Shown here one piece after another: positions 12,323 to 22,280 of a stretch of DNA of 64,000 nt. The stretch is taken from positions 1 through 64,000 of the forward strand of contig LGRX02024693.1 in NCBI GenBank assembly GCA_001247695.2, written 5' to 3'. This DNA comes from Cymbomonas tetramitiformis (Eukaryota; Chlorophyta; Pyramimonadophyceae; Pyramimonadales; Pyramimonadaceae). Position 1 is the first letter of the stretch. Each line of letters starts with the position of its first letter. The notes beneath the pieces are model-generated. The model ran no database searches. It was not told the origin of the DNA and saw nothing but the letters and a program-made list of their open reading frames with translations. Position numbers and translations under genes: made by a program.

Positions 12323-13018
12323 TGTGCCCGGAGGCACAGCGTGAGCCGATATGCCTATGCGTCCGTATGTGTGTCATCGGGGGTAATCTGGGATTGACAC
12401 GATGACAGTGAAATTGGGCTTGAAATCACGATGAGAATGAGTACCAGATGTCCGGGGTATGACAGTATGACACTATGACACTATGACAGTATGACAGTAT
12501 GACACTATAGTAGTATGACAGTACTGTGGGGGGTGTCATCGTGGACTCAGTCAGACCCTCGAAGAATGGTCAGATTCGCATCGGGGTTGAAAAGACAATG
12601 AAATCGAATATCAGATATTAAGGTTATGACAGTATGACAGTATGACGCTATGACAGTATGACATGACAGTATGACAGTACAGTAGTATGACAGTACTGTG
12701 GGGCAGTCATCGTGTCAGCCTGTCGGCATAACATCTGAATCGAGAATGACGAATCGGAATTAGAAATGAGATCGGATCGGGAACTGAACGTTGAGCCGAA
12801 GTGTGACATCGGCTCTCGAGTGGTTGACCCTGCAACCCGAGTGACGAGTGAATAAGTAGAGCACTTGAGAAGTGTTTAGCCTTCAGAACTCGGAACCGAA
12901 TTATCGTTTGTACCTCAATCTGGCCCTGATCCAGTATATTATAAAATCCGAATTGTGTACCTTTGCACGTTCAATCAAAAACATATTTCCGAGCATTTGT
13001 CGTAGTGCCCCAGGCACA
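12323..13018 (+). repeat. 5' LTR of the retrotransposon
   Basis: 696 bp, TG...CA ends forming a short inverted repeat (TGTGCC/GGCACA). It includes two clusters of ATGACAGT-type microrepeats (about 12456-12530 and 12622-12700). A TATTATAAAA box-like sequence near 12937 could set transcription. It differs from the 3' LTR at about five positions (one indel and four substitutions by eye). Confidence 0.95.
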
Positions 13019-13020
13019 AT

Positions 13021-13034
13021 TGGTATCAATGAGC
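13021..13034 (+). other. Primer-binding site, initiator-Met tRNA type
   Basis: TGGTATCA begins two bases after the LTR end. These are the first eight bases of the usual complement to the 3' end of eukaryotic initiator methionine tRNA; the following ATGAGC is an imperfect continuation. Confidence 0.75.
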
Positions 13035-14250
13035 GTTACTTGAACACCTCCGCGCGTTCAACCACGGCGTTACCGTAACTTCCGTTATACTGCGGGGGGA
13101 GACTCGTACTTTTGGGAAACTTTGCGCTACTTTTACGTCAGAAAAGCCATTTTTTTTCAAAGAAGGAATCCATATACTGCTCCCAAAAGTCACAAAACAT
13201 CAGTATAACGTTCCCTTAACAGTGGGGGCCCAACCAGGCTCAGAAAAGTCAACATTCGTTTTCCGATCTTAAACTCCAAGTCTGCCCCAGGCTACAAACA
13301 ACCGTCAGGGAGCACCCTAAAGGGTTTCCCCGGTTTATAGTAGCCAGGAAAACCTCATAACTCACTTTCTAGAGCCTTAAAAAGGCGAAAAACAGCCAAA
13401 AACAGCCCAAAATAGCCGTTTTAGCCCGTTTTCAGCCTACCCCAAAACCTTCCACAGTAGCCCCCACCACCAAAAACTCCTTCCCCAGACCCCATAGGAC
13501 ACCCTAGAACCCCTCAATACCGCCCTCACGGCCACCAGCAGTTGGGAAAGCCCCTCAAAACAGCGCTTTTAGTGGCTTCTGGACAGTTCCTGGACAGTTT
13601 CTGGACACCTCTGGTTTACCCTCTGGCTGGAATATTTTGGGAGTGTACGAAGTCCGGTTACCTTCTGGGACCTTGCTGAGCTTTCTGGTTGCAGTTTCTT
13701 GACCCCTGCCTGCATACATAGGCACTTGAAATCTGTGTCGCGGAGCCCTGGCGAAATTTTGAGTACGCCAGTGTATGGCAGTTTCCCCACAACAGCACAG
13801 AAGAGAGTGGTGGAAACAGGGACCCCTCAAGTGGTTATTTCAACCAGACCCCACCTTCCCACCAGCAGGAGCCTTCGATAACTCCCCAGAGGGCCCCCTC
13901 CCACCTTCACCCTCCTCTTCAGACGACGAGGTGGAAGACAACTGAGCGCCTGGACAGCATACACCCTGGCTATCCCACCAGCGCGCCACTACCGTGAGTG
14001 GTACTACCAGGGGTTCACGGTTTTCGTCTTCAACTACCCGGACCCTTACCACCCAGCAATACCGGTGCTTCCTGGTGAAACCTTGGCCGACGCTCCACCG
14101 TCTCCAGAAGTCAGCCCTACACCTTCACCTCCTCCTTCCCCCCCTCACGAAAGCGACACTGAATAAATAAAAGGCGAGCACTTCCTACCTTCTGCTCACC
14201 TGTGGCTTTTGCCACACCCAGCGTGCGATCTGATCAGCTCAGCAGCCAGT
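13035..14250 (+). other. Retrotransposon leader with a possible small upstream frame
   Basis: About 1.2 kb between the primer-binding site and the gag start. Most has no coding signature. From 13882 to 14166 an open frame with no ATG encodes a tyrosine- and proline-rich tail, with HYREWYYQGFTVFVFNYPDP then a Pro/Ser run ending ESDTE. It lies in the gag frame, separated from it by a TAA. It may be a decayed or spliced leader peptide or the edge of an older gag start. Confidence 0.4.
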
Positions 14251-17200
14251 ATGTCGCAACATATATCAGAGTCCTTTCCCAGCATGGGGGTCAGTGCAGA
14301 GCCGTCACGCCCCCCATTGTTCTCGCCCCTCACCTTCCCATCGCCCGCCGCTTACGCTTCCGCTCACCCCATTCCACATCCGGGCACCACCATGCCCTAC
14401 ACAGCGGTGCCCCGCCCTTATACTATGCCGGATGGCACCCCCGCACAGGCTGTATGGAACGGCGTCAATTGGGTATTGCCCCAATCAGCGCCCCTCGCTG
14501 GGGGAGTATCACCAGTGCCGTTCACACTGGGAACCCATCACCCCGTGGGCGCATATCCCACACCGTTCCAACAACAGCTACAGCAGCAGCAGCAGTGGCT
14601 CGCGTACCAGCAGCAGCAACAGCAGTGGCTTCAACAGCAGCCACTGGAACCGATGCAGCAGCAGTTACAGCAGCAGCAGCTACAGCAGCAACAGCAGCAG
14701 CAGCAGCAGCAGCAACAGCAACCGCAGCCGCCACAACAGCCGCAACATCGACCACAGCAGCCCCATCAGCTGGCACCAGCCACCTCCGCGCTTCATGACT
14801 CAGGCGCGGATCCCTCATCGCTGCAGCACTTCATCAGCATCGGCGCCGCGGCCCTGCCGGACCCTCTGCAGGTACCCCTTGACAGCGGGGTTCAGCAGAA
14901 CGTCTTGGGCGGTACCCAGCTCTTGGTGCGTCACCTTCCCGCGGTGGCGACAACCTCAGAGACTCGCCGGCGTCGGCGTTCCCGAAGGGCATCTTCGGGC
15001 CCTGCGACACATGGCAAGCATCTTCCAGGCCCAAGCCACGCACCTGATCACTCTGACCCCGACTCCGGCACGGACATCAGCCGCACCAGCACGGGGACCA
15101 GAGGCAGCCGAAGCACGCAGGCACGGGCTGAGCGCAGGCGGAGGGCCGCCCACAGGTCCGGCTCTGACTCGGACGCGAGCAGCCGAAGTGAACACATTCG
15201 CAGAGAAGTCCTAGCGGCAGTACAGGCCCTGGACATCTCCGCGGTGCTCTCGAGAGGACTCGCGCTGCCTGGTGCGACGACATCGGCAGGAGCCTCCCCA
15301 CCAGGCGACCCTCAGGGCAGCGCACAGGGCCTGACGGCGGACCATCTACACGAGGCAGACGCCGTCGCCAGCGTAACCCCTCCAGTGCCTCAGACCGCCG
15401 CTGAGACCGCTCCCGCCGAACCTCCCACTCAGGGCCGGCCAAATCCCCATAACATGATGGTGGCCCGCCGGCGGCAGTCGATGGAGACGGTGGTGCACGG
15501 CGGTGGCAATCCCGACTCAGAGCCCAGAGACTCCAGTTCAAGCGACTCGCCACCAGGCCCCCCTAGTGATCCACCTCAGGATCCCCCTGACGATCCCGCA
15601 CCAGAGCCCTCCTACCCTCAGTACCCAGAGGTCAGAGCCCTCTTCGTCACCCACGATGGTGGGTCATTGTGGGTGCACCAGTCAGCTGGGGTGCGAGGCG
15701 CGGCAACCGTCTCCCTACCATGGGACGAACGCCGCCGGGCTGGGGTGCAGGGCGACGCCATCTTGTTCAGGATCATGCACCTGCTGGGAGCGCCGCTGAC
15801 TGCATATGCGCGCATGGGGGGCCGGCTACACCATGCACCCCTACCCCTTACCAACCCTCGTGTGGAGACCTGGGTCCTCATGGTCGACCGCGAGGTCATG
15901 GATATGGCAATGGGGGACCCAGCCGCGGCCAATGTGCGGTCTACCAGCATGGGGCAGCCAGTATGGGAGTGGATCCCTGCTACTGCGCGGGAGTCGGAGA
16001 TGCAGAACTTCGATCAGGACGGGCTCGCCGCGTGGTCGGAGGTCAGCAACTCCGATTGGTACCGGAGCATGAGCGTGGTGGCCGCACAACCATCCACACC
16101 CCTGCCCTTCCATACACCTCTCCCACTCCCCGCACCACCATCAGCCCCTACATTACCGCCCACTCCGACCGCAGTCCCCACAAATCCCGCGCCTGCGCCT
16201 CCGCCCGCGCATGCCCCGGGACCACCACCTCCTGCCCGTTTTCCCCATTCCGCCGCCGCAAACCCCGTTCACTCTGCCGCTGCCGCGAACCCCGTTCACT
16301 CTGCCGCCGCTGCGAACCCCGTGCTCTCTCCCAGCGCCACCCCCTTTGTTCCAGGCATCGTCCGTCTGCCGCAGGGCACTAACCTGCGAGCATCTCCAGA
16401 CGAGGTCCGCCTGGAGCACAAGACCAAAGAGATGGTGTTAAAGCTGGTCAAGAGCGTCACCAGGTTCCCCCGCTCCGCGTCCGACACAAAATCGGCCGAC
16501 AAGGAGGGCCTCCTGACGCAGTTGGAGCACTACTCCCACATGGTGCGGAAGGTATTCCAGGAGGCCATCGTGATCGAAGCACTGACCACTCCCAGTTGTA
16601 CGCCATCAGTATCAGAGTACCAGGCGAGTGTGTCAAGCCTTCTTTGGAGCTTCAAGGAGTACACTCTTCAAGACCAGCAGAGAAAGTTCTTGGAGCGCGC
16701 GGCGGGGACCTTTGGGTCCGAGCAAGCTTGGCACCAACGCTACGGGGAGCTGGACGTGTTCTTCAGCGATCTGGCGGTGTGCTCTCTGACGCAGGCCTAC
16801 CTGGAGAACGCACACGGCGAGGCCATTGCCCTGAAGCAGGCGGTGAACGAGACCGCGGCGGAGTATTTCTCGCGACTGGAGACCCGCATGGCCTCCGTCA
16901 ACTTCTTGGCCGGCAGAGTCCCAAATTGCGTGGAGATGACCAACTTGTCGATGCTCTCTACGTACCGCCGGGGGCTGAAATATGCACCCAAGGTGATGCG
17001 GCGCCTGAGAGCCATCCACTTGGATGTCTCCAAACCAGAAGAGTGGGAGAGGAAGGCCGTCGCTGACGACATCCCAGGCACCCACAACGCCTTGTTGAAG
17101 ATTCGGGAAGTTGCTGAGGAGGTGGAGAGTGACATTGACACGGAGGCGGCTCAGAGGCGCTCTCAAGACCGTCCTCCCCGTGCTGTTTCCTTCGCTAACC

Positions 17201-17664
17201 CACCACCTCGCACCCCCTTCTACAGGCGTACCCCCTCTTCGAGCCGCCCAGCTCTTGCCATGCTGGAGAACGGGCCTGCCACCACCGTCGCCGCGGCAGT
17301 GACTCCTTTGCCACCACCACCTGGCCTCTCCCGCCCTGACGCTCCGAAAGTCCGCCGGTGCTTCGCTTGCGGCTCTGCGGAGCACATCGTCCGTAACTGT
17401 ACGGACGAGGCTAAACTCAAGGAGTGGAGGGCCAATGCACCCGCTCGACTGGCGAACTCCCCTGGGTTTGTAGCCGCCGTCGTTTGGGCCATTGAGCAGC
17501 AGGAGGACATCTCCTCGGTGGATGGCGTCCCAGAGGAGTTCTCCGAGGAGGTCTTGGCTCTTGCTACCTGTGAGGACGAGCAGAGCTACCAGACCCTGGC
17601 GGCCCTTGCGGGCATCGAGCTTGTGGAGGGTGACGGCCTCCCCCCGGTGGAGAGCGATGAATGA
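14251..17664 (+). CDS. gag: Gag polyprotein of the retrotransposon
   Basis: 1,137 codons from the first good ATG (14251, MSQHISESFPSMGV) to TGA at 17662. It structures the particle and binds the RNA. The N-terminal third is low complexity, with a long glutamine run (about 14566-14740, CAG/CAA), then Pro-rich and Arg/Ser-rich segments. Three 8-residue tandem copies of a His-Ser-Ala-Ala-rich unit lie near 16250-16330. A helical capsid-like core spans about residues 720-950. A CCHC zinc knuckle CFACGSAEHIVRNC lies at about residue 1037 (17359-17400). The acidic tail ends VESDE. Length is large for a Ty3/gypsy gag, mostly because of the N-terminal extension. The frame continues open beyond the TGA, which is followed by CTG. 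Confidence 0.9.
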   Translation: MSQHISESFPSMGVSAEPSRPPLFSPLTFPSPAAYASAHPIPHPGTTMPYTAVPRPYTMPDGTPAQAVWNGVNWVLPQSAPLAGGVSPVPFTLGTHHPVGAYPTPFQQQLQQQQQWLAYQQQQQQWLQQQPLEPMQQQLQQQQLQQQQQQQQQQQQQPQPPQQPQHRPQQPHQLAPATSALHDSGADPSSLQHFISIGAAALPDPLQVPLDSGVQQNVLGGTQLLVRHLPAVATTSETRRRRRSRRASSGPATHGKHLPGPSHAPDHSDPDSGTDISRTSTGTRGSRSTQARAERRRRAAHRSGSDSDASSRSEHIRREVLAAVQALDISAVLSRGLALPGATTSAGASPPGDPQGSAQGLTADHLHEADAVASVTPPVPQTAAETAPAEPPTQGRPNPHNMMVARRRQSMETVVHGGGNPDSEPRDSSSSDSPPGPPSDPPQDPPDDPAPEPSYPQYPEVRALFVTHDGGSLWVHQSAGVRGAATVSLPWDERRRAGVQGDAILFRIMHLLGAPLTAYARMGGRLHHAPLPLTNPRVETWVLMVDREVMDMAMGDPAAANVRSTSMGQPVWEWIPATARESEMQNFDQDGLAAWSEVSNSDWYRSMSVVAAQPSTPLPFHTPLPLPAPPSAPTLPPTPTAVPTNPAPAPPPAHAPGPPPPARFPHSAAANPVHSAAAANPVHSAAAANPVLSPSATPFVPGIVRLPQGTNLRASPDEVRLEHKTKEMVLKLVKSVTRFPRSASDTKSADKEGLLTQLEHYSHMVRKVFQEAIVIEALTTPSCTPSVSEYQASVSSLLWSFKEYTLQDQQRKFLERAAGTFGSEQAWHQRYGELDVFFSDLAVCSLTQAYLENAHGEAIALKQAVNETAAEYFSRLETRMASVNFLAGRVPNCVEMTNLSMLSTYRRGLKYAPKVMRRLRAIHLDVSKPEEWERKAVADDIPGTHNALLKIREVAEEVESDIDTEAAQRRSQDRPPRAVSFANPPPRTPFYRRTPSSSRPALAMLENGPATTVAAAVTPLPPPPGLSRPDAPKVRRCFACGSAEHIVRNCTDEAKLKEWRANAPARLANSPGFVAAVVWAIEQQEDISSVDGVPEEFSEEVLALATCEDEQSYQTLAALAGIELVEGDGLPPVESDE

Positions 17665-20266
17665 CTGGCCGGCGGCCAGCCCCAGACCCTGCCCTTCGAG
17701 GAAGTGAGGTCTTGCCCTGATGATCAGACCCTCTCCGCCCTGGAGAAGCGGTCAGAACCAGTGGAACCCCGACGCGCCCGAGGACGCAGAGACCCTTGGG
17801 GCCAACGTCCCCATCCCAAGAGCGTGGCCTTCACCTCTGGGACCCGCTTGCGACGCACCTACCGCTCAGCTGGTGCCCCATCGCCGCCGAGGGATGACTT
17901 GTCCAGCCACCCTCTTGCAGGAAGCACCCCCTTCGATGAGCCGTCACTACCTCTTGATGACGGCCCTGCTTATACACAAGCGAGGATCGAGGGTCGGAGG
18001 GGACGGCGAGTTCCCCGGCACAGACCCCCCATTATGGGCAACAACCGCGGAGAGCCCCGCGACCTTCGCCCCCGACCGCGTGTTGTCCTGCCGCTGCCCA
18101 TCTATCAGTCCAACCTCGCAGACCCACGGAAAAGGCTAACTGCGTGGCACTGGAAGAGAGATCTGTACTCCCTCCCCCTCGAAGTCGCCATGCAGAAGGT
18201 CCGCAGAGCTCTGCGCAAGTCCCCAGAGGCTGCCAAGGACCTGGTGGATAAAATGTCGGAGCGCGTCCGCAGCCGCATACACTCTGGGAGTCGATCGCCA
18301 AAGGAGCGCGTGAATCGCGCCAACCAGCTGGCAGAGAGGATACGCATTGCCCGCGAACCCCAAGATCGCAAGGAGGGCCATCAGCGCATAGCATTGTGGC
18401 ACCTCCTCTCACACGACGGTCGCCAGCAAGTCCCCGAATCCTCTAACGCCAGCTCCCACGACCTCTACGCGGCTTGGAGAGAGCTGTCGCCTGCCGAGCA
18501 GCAAAAGGCAATCGCCACTTCGAGTCCAGACTCTTCCCCAGGTAGCAGGCTGTGGGAAAAGGAGGGCGCACGAAGAGCAGCAGCGAGGTCTTCGACATCC
18601 CTCTGCACCCTGGACACTGAAGTGGGCACGATACCTGGGACAGCGGGAGATGTGGGTTTACCTGGCGCCTGGTGCAGTCTGCACGCAGTACACCAGTACA
18701 AGATGAGGAAGCTGGGTCCCAGCCCCTTGGGAGCATCCCCTCCATCATCCTCGCTGGCCGAGCTCACAACAGAGACTACATCTTCGCACCATGATAACGC
18801 GCCGGCCACTCCGGGAGGAAACCCCGAGGGTTCATCCTACTGCTCAGAGGCGGAGGAGACCTCCGCACCCAGTTCGCTTAGCTTCACCCAGCAGATGACC
18901 ACCGTCAGAACGCATGAAGCGGATGAAGCGCCACCCTGTCTCGACAGCCACCCCATCGCTGAAGACCCTGAGGTGACGGAAGAGGAGTCCTCGGTCAATT
19001 CGCTCTGCTTCACCCAGCAGATGGCAGCAGCTGGGACCCCTCAGACGAGAACTGACCACCAGAGCTCCCACCAGCTCGCCCACAACTCCCCTGCTGGCAG
19101 CCCTCAGCATGACGAGGACCCTCTCACCCATGGCAGTCTCACCAATAGTGTCGCTACCCATGTGAGCCCCACGACAAGCGGCACTACCCACGTGAGCCCC
19201 ACAGTAAGCGGCACTACCCATGTTAGCCCTACCACCAGTGGCACTACACATGTGAGCCCTACTACCAGTGACACCACCCATGTGAGCCCTACCACCAGCG
19301 ACACCTACCACTCATGTCAGCCCCACCTCGAGCGAATGCACCTCAGCGGGCACCCTGCTGACGGCGAGTGCAGACAACCTCGTCAGTCATCCGACTGAAG
19401 ATGTTGATTTGCTGGATGAGGAGTTCTACGCCGCGTGTAGGCAAACGTTGGAAGAATGCCGCGAGGCCTCGGACAACCTCCTCCCCAACCTCAAGTGCAA
19501 AAGCATACGCACAGATGGGGGAGTTCAGTGGAAGACCGACATCGAGGGTACCCTTGCAGCGGCACATGACGAAGAAGGACCGCTACTGCTGGTATTCTAC
19601 GCAACCCTCAGAGGGCACACGGTCAAGGTGCTGATTGACTCGGGGGCCTCTGACAACTTCATCTCGGAGCAGAGCGCTAAGCGATGTGGCCTCACAACAC
19701 GAGCCGGTTCCGAGATGCGAGTCACCCTGGCGGATGGATCTGTGAAGATCACTGGCGCCACCGCGTACGCCAAGTTTAACACGCACACCACCACGGGCAC
19801 CTATACGGAGAACGCCCTTGCCCTCCGGATCCTACCGCTGGGCATACAGGTGGATGTTATCCTCGGCGGAAGGTGGCTGCGCAGTCACTCTCCTGTCACT
19901 CTGGGCTATGAAGGGAATGGCTCCGTCTCCTTCCTCAGGAAGTCCCGCAGTGGCAAGATTGGGGATCGCGTCACCATCACAGGCTGTTCTCCTGGGAAAG
20001 CATCTGGGGACAGGTCTCCGAAGGGCACGGCCTGCGCGGGATTGGTGGATGAGGTGTTCCTAACCCCTGCCCAGCTGAAGAAGTACCTGGTGTACGCGGA
20101 GACGCAGAAGCTACGCGGCAATGACGACCCGGAGATACAGCCCGCCTGGCTCATGGTGGCCGAGAAGTCCCCCGACGATACTGCTTCTGCCTTTGCAGCC
20201 ACGGCTATCGACTCTGAGAACGCCGAACCCGCTGCGGATACTGAAGATGCGGAAGTGAGCCCTGAG
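17665..20266 (+). pseudogene. pol: Pol, first part: linker region and aspartic protease, frame broken
   Basis: Directly after the gag TGA the same frame stays open to 19395 with no ATG until 17704, so gag-pol may be joined by stop readthrough. The linker is basic and Pro/Ser-rich and ends in tandem 9-residue units of the type THVSPTTSG. Between about 19300 and 19310 a small insertion shifts the frame; in the +1 frame the reading continues smoothly into 19409-20266. There the protease active site is clear: VLIDSGASDNFIS (19628-19666), with Asp-Ser-Gly, followed by hydrophobic strands and ILGGRWL, the usual second-half motif. A TAG at 20267 interrupts the frame before RT. Confidence 0.85.
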
Positions 20267-20269
20267 TAG

Positions 20270-21927
20270 ACCCTCAAGTTTCAGGACTTCTGGGGTGAGG
20301 AGTACAAGAAGGAGATGACGACTGCCCTACCGAACATCGATGGGCTCAGACATGACCCCCAAGATGAAGCCAACATTAACCTGGACCCCGAGCTGAGCAA
20401 GAAGGGACCTCCCTGCCAGCGCATCTACAAGAAGTCCGCAGAGGAACTCCGCCAACTTCGAGAACGCGTGGAGACTCTGATGTCCAAGGGCTACATCCGA
20501 CCCTCTTCCAGCCCTTATGCAGCTCCCTGTTTGATGGTCCCTATGTAAACCCGGGAACCCCAAGGAGCTGCGACTGGTGATCGATTACCGGCTCCTCAAC
20601 CGCCAGACAGTTAAGGACAAGTATCCTCTCCCAGACATCCAGATGATGTTCGACGAGATGCAGGGTGCGAAGTTCTTCTCTTCGTTCGACGCGGTGGCGA
20701 TGGCTTCTGGCAAGTACCGATGGCACCAGGAGATGTCGAGAAGACCGCCTTCACCACCCAGATGGGGTCATATGAGTGGTTGGTCATGCCGCAGGGGCTG
20801 CAGAATTCACCGTCTCAGTACCAGCGACGGATGCAGCGGGCCTTGGGCCATCTCCCATTTGTCCGGATCTTCATCGATGATGTGGTCGTCTTCAGCAACA
20901 CCGCTGCAGAGCACTACGAGCACGTCAAGCAACTGCTCCTGACATGCAGGGAGAAGGGCGTCTTCCTCAAGAGGTCCAAGTGCCAACTGTTGAAGAAATC
21001 CTTGCGGTTCCTTGGCCACTGTATCTCCGCAGATGGCTGCAGACCCCAACACGACAAGGTGGCTGCAGTGAGGGACTGGCCCGAGCTGGAAACGGTTACC
21101 CACGTCAGGCAGTTCTTGGGCCTAGCGGGGTATTACCGCAGGTTCATCCACTGCTTCTCCGAGATCGCTCAGCCCCTCACCCGGTTGACCAAGTCGGACG
21201 TACCCTGGGAGTGGGGTCCCATGCAGCAGTGGGCCTTCGAGGAGCTGAAGAAGGCCCTCACCTCAGCGCCAGTGCTCGCCTTGCCCAACATTAAGGGTGC
21301 CGCAGACGGCACAGCACCTTTCGTGGTGCAGACGGATGCTAGCGGCATCGCTCTTGGGGGAGTACTGATGCAAGACAATGGAGATGGTCTTGGGCTGCGC
21401 GTGATAGCATACGAGAGCCGCCAGTTCTCAGCCGCCGAGCAGAATTATCACACCGGCGAGCGTGAGCTAGGTGCTCTACACCACTGTACCACCGTCACCT
21501 GGCGGCATTACCTCATCTTCACCAACTTCCGCATCCAGGGTGATCACCGCCCCCTTGAATGGCTGATGGAACCTGGCAGAGAGCTTAGCCGCAGACAGGC
21601 ACGCTGGTACATGGATCTGGTGGAGGTGGGAGTCCCGAGAATGGAGTACATCAAGGGAGCGCTGCTGCTGGTACCAGACGCCCTGTCCAGAAGACCCGAC
21701 TTCAAAGACAAGGACGTTCGCGAGGGGTTGAAGGAGGCAGGAGTGATCGACCCCACCTCAGACCTGCCGAAAGACCCTCTGGCAACGCTGGAGTCTGAAT
21801 GCTTCTCCAGCTCACCACCCGCGGCTCATCCCCACTGGGCCCAGACGGTTGACTGTTGGCTCTCAGCAGTGGAAACCCTCTCCGTGGCGGAACAGGCCAT
21901 GGACATGGGGGAGACCATCGCTCTCGT
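20270..21927 (+). pseudogene. pol: Pol, second part: reverse transcriptase and RNase H, frame broken
   Basis: Reading continues after the TAG in the same frame with KKSAEELRQLRERVETLMSK and YIRPSSSPYAAP, the usual RT entry. Frame changes at about 20545 and about 20700 are needed to keep KPGNPKELRLVIDYRLLN and then FWQVPMAPGDVEKTAF in line. The RT catalytic box FIDDVVVF lies at 20870-20893 with its two Asp, followed by FLGHCIS and HVRQFLGLAGYYRRFI. RNase H starts at VVQTDASGIALGGVL and includes the Glu of ERELGALHH and the Asp of DHRPLEW. The frame is cut at 21928-21931 (TAAT), where the nested element begins. Its own apparent stop at 21967 lies inside the guest. Confidence 0.92.
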
Positions 21928-21931
21928 TAAT

Positions 21932-21954
21932 AACACACTATTCGATGAAAATGA
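21932..21954 (+). repeat. Left terminal inverted repeat of the nested element
   Basis: 23 bp, exact inverse complement of 30741-30763. The TAAT target copy lies immediately outside at 21928-21931. Confidence 0.95.
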
Positions 21955-22280
21955 TATTCTCATGTGAAAATGATATTGCCTTATTTACCTCATGATAGGA
22001 TTAAAAAGCCGCATTTTAACAGTCAAGAACATGCAAGTGCAGGTTGTGCATTAGATTTAATGGTTTTTATGGTACAAAATTGAGGTCAAATGCACTTTTT
22101 CGAAATCTAGGAGGAGTGAAAACACAAAGAACTTTTGACTCAGAATCTATATACACGTTATACACATATTATTTACATGTTTTTTTCGTCTTGCTTTACG
22201 CGTCCACATCAGGTGCTACCGCTACCGCTACGCAATTATCAAAAGCTTCGTCTTCATCGGAATCATCCGATTCATTCAAG

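Noticed and set aside
21932..21967. Pol ending at its own stop codon at 21965-21967
   Set aside because: The last eleven codons are the inverted terminus of the nested element; the true frame continues at 30764.
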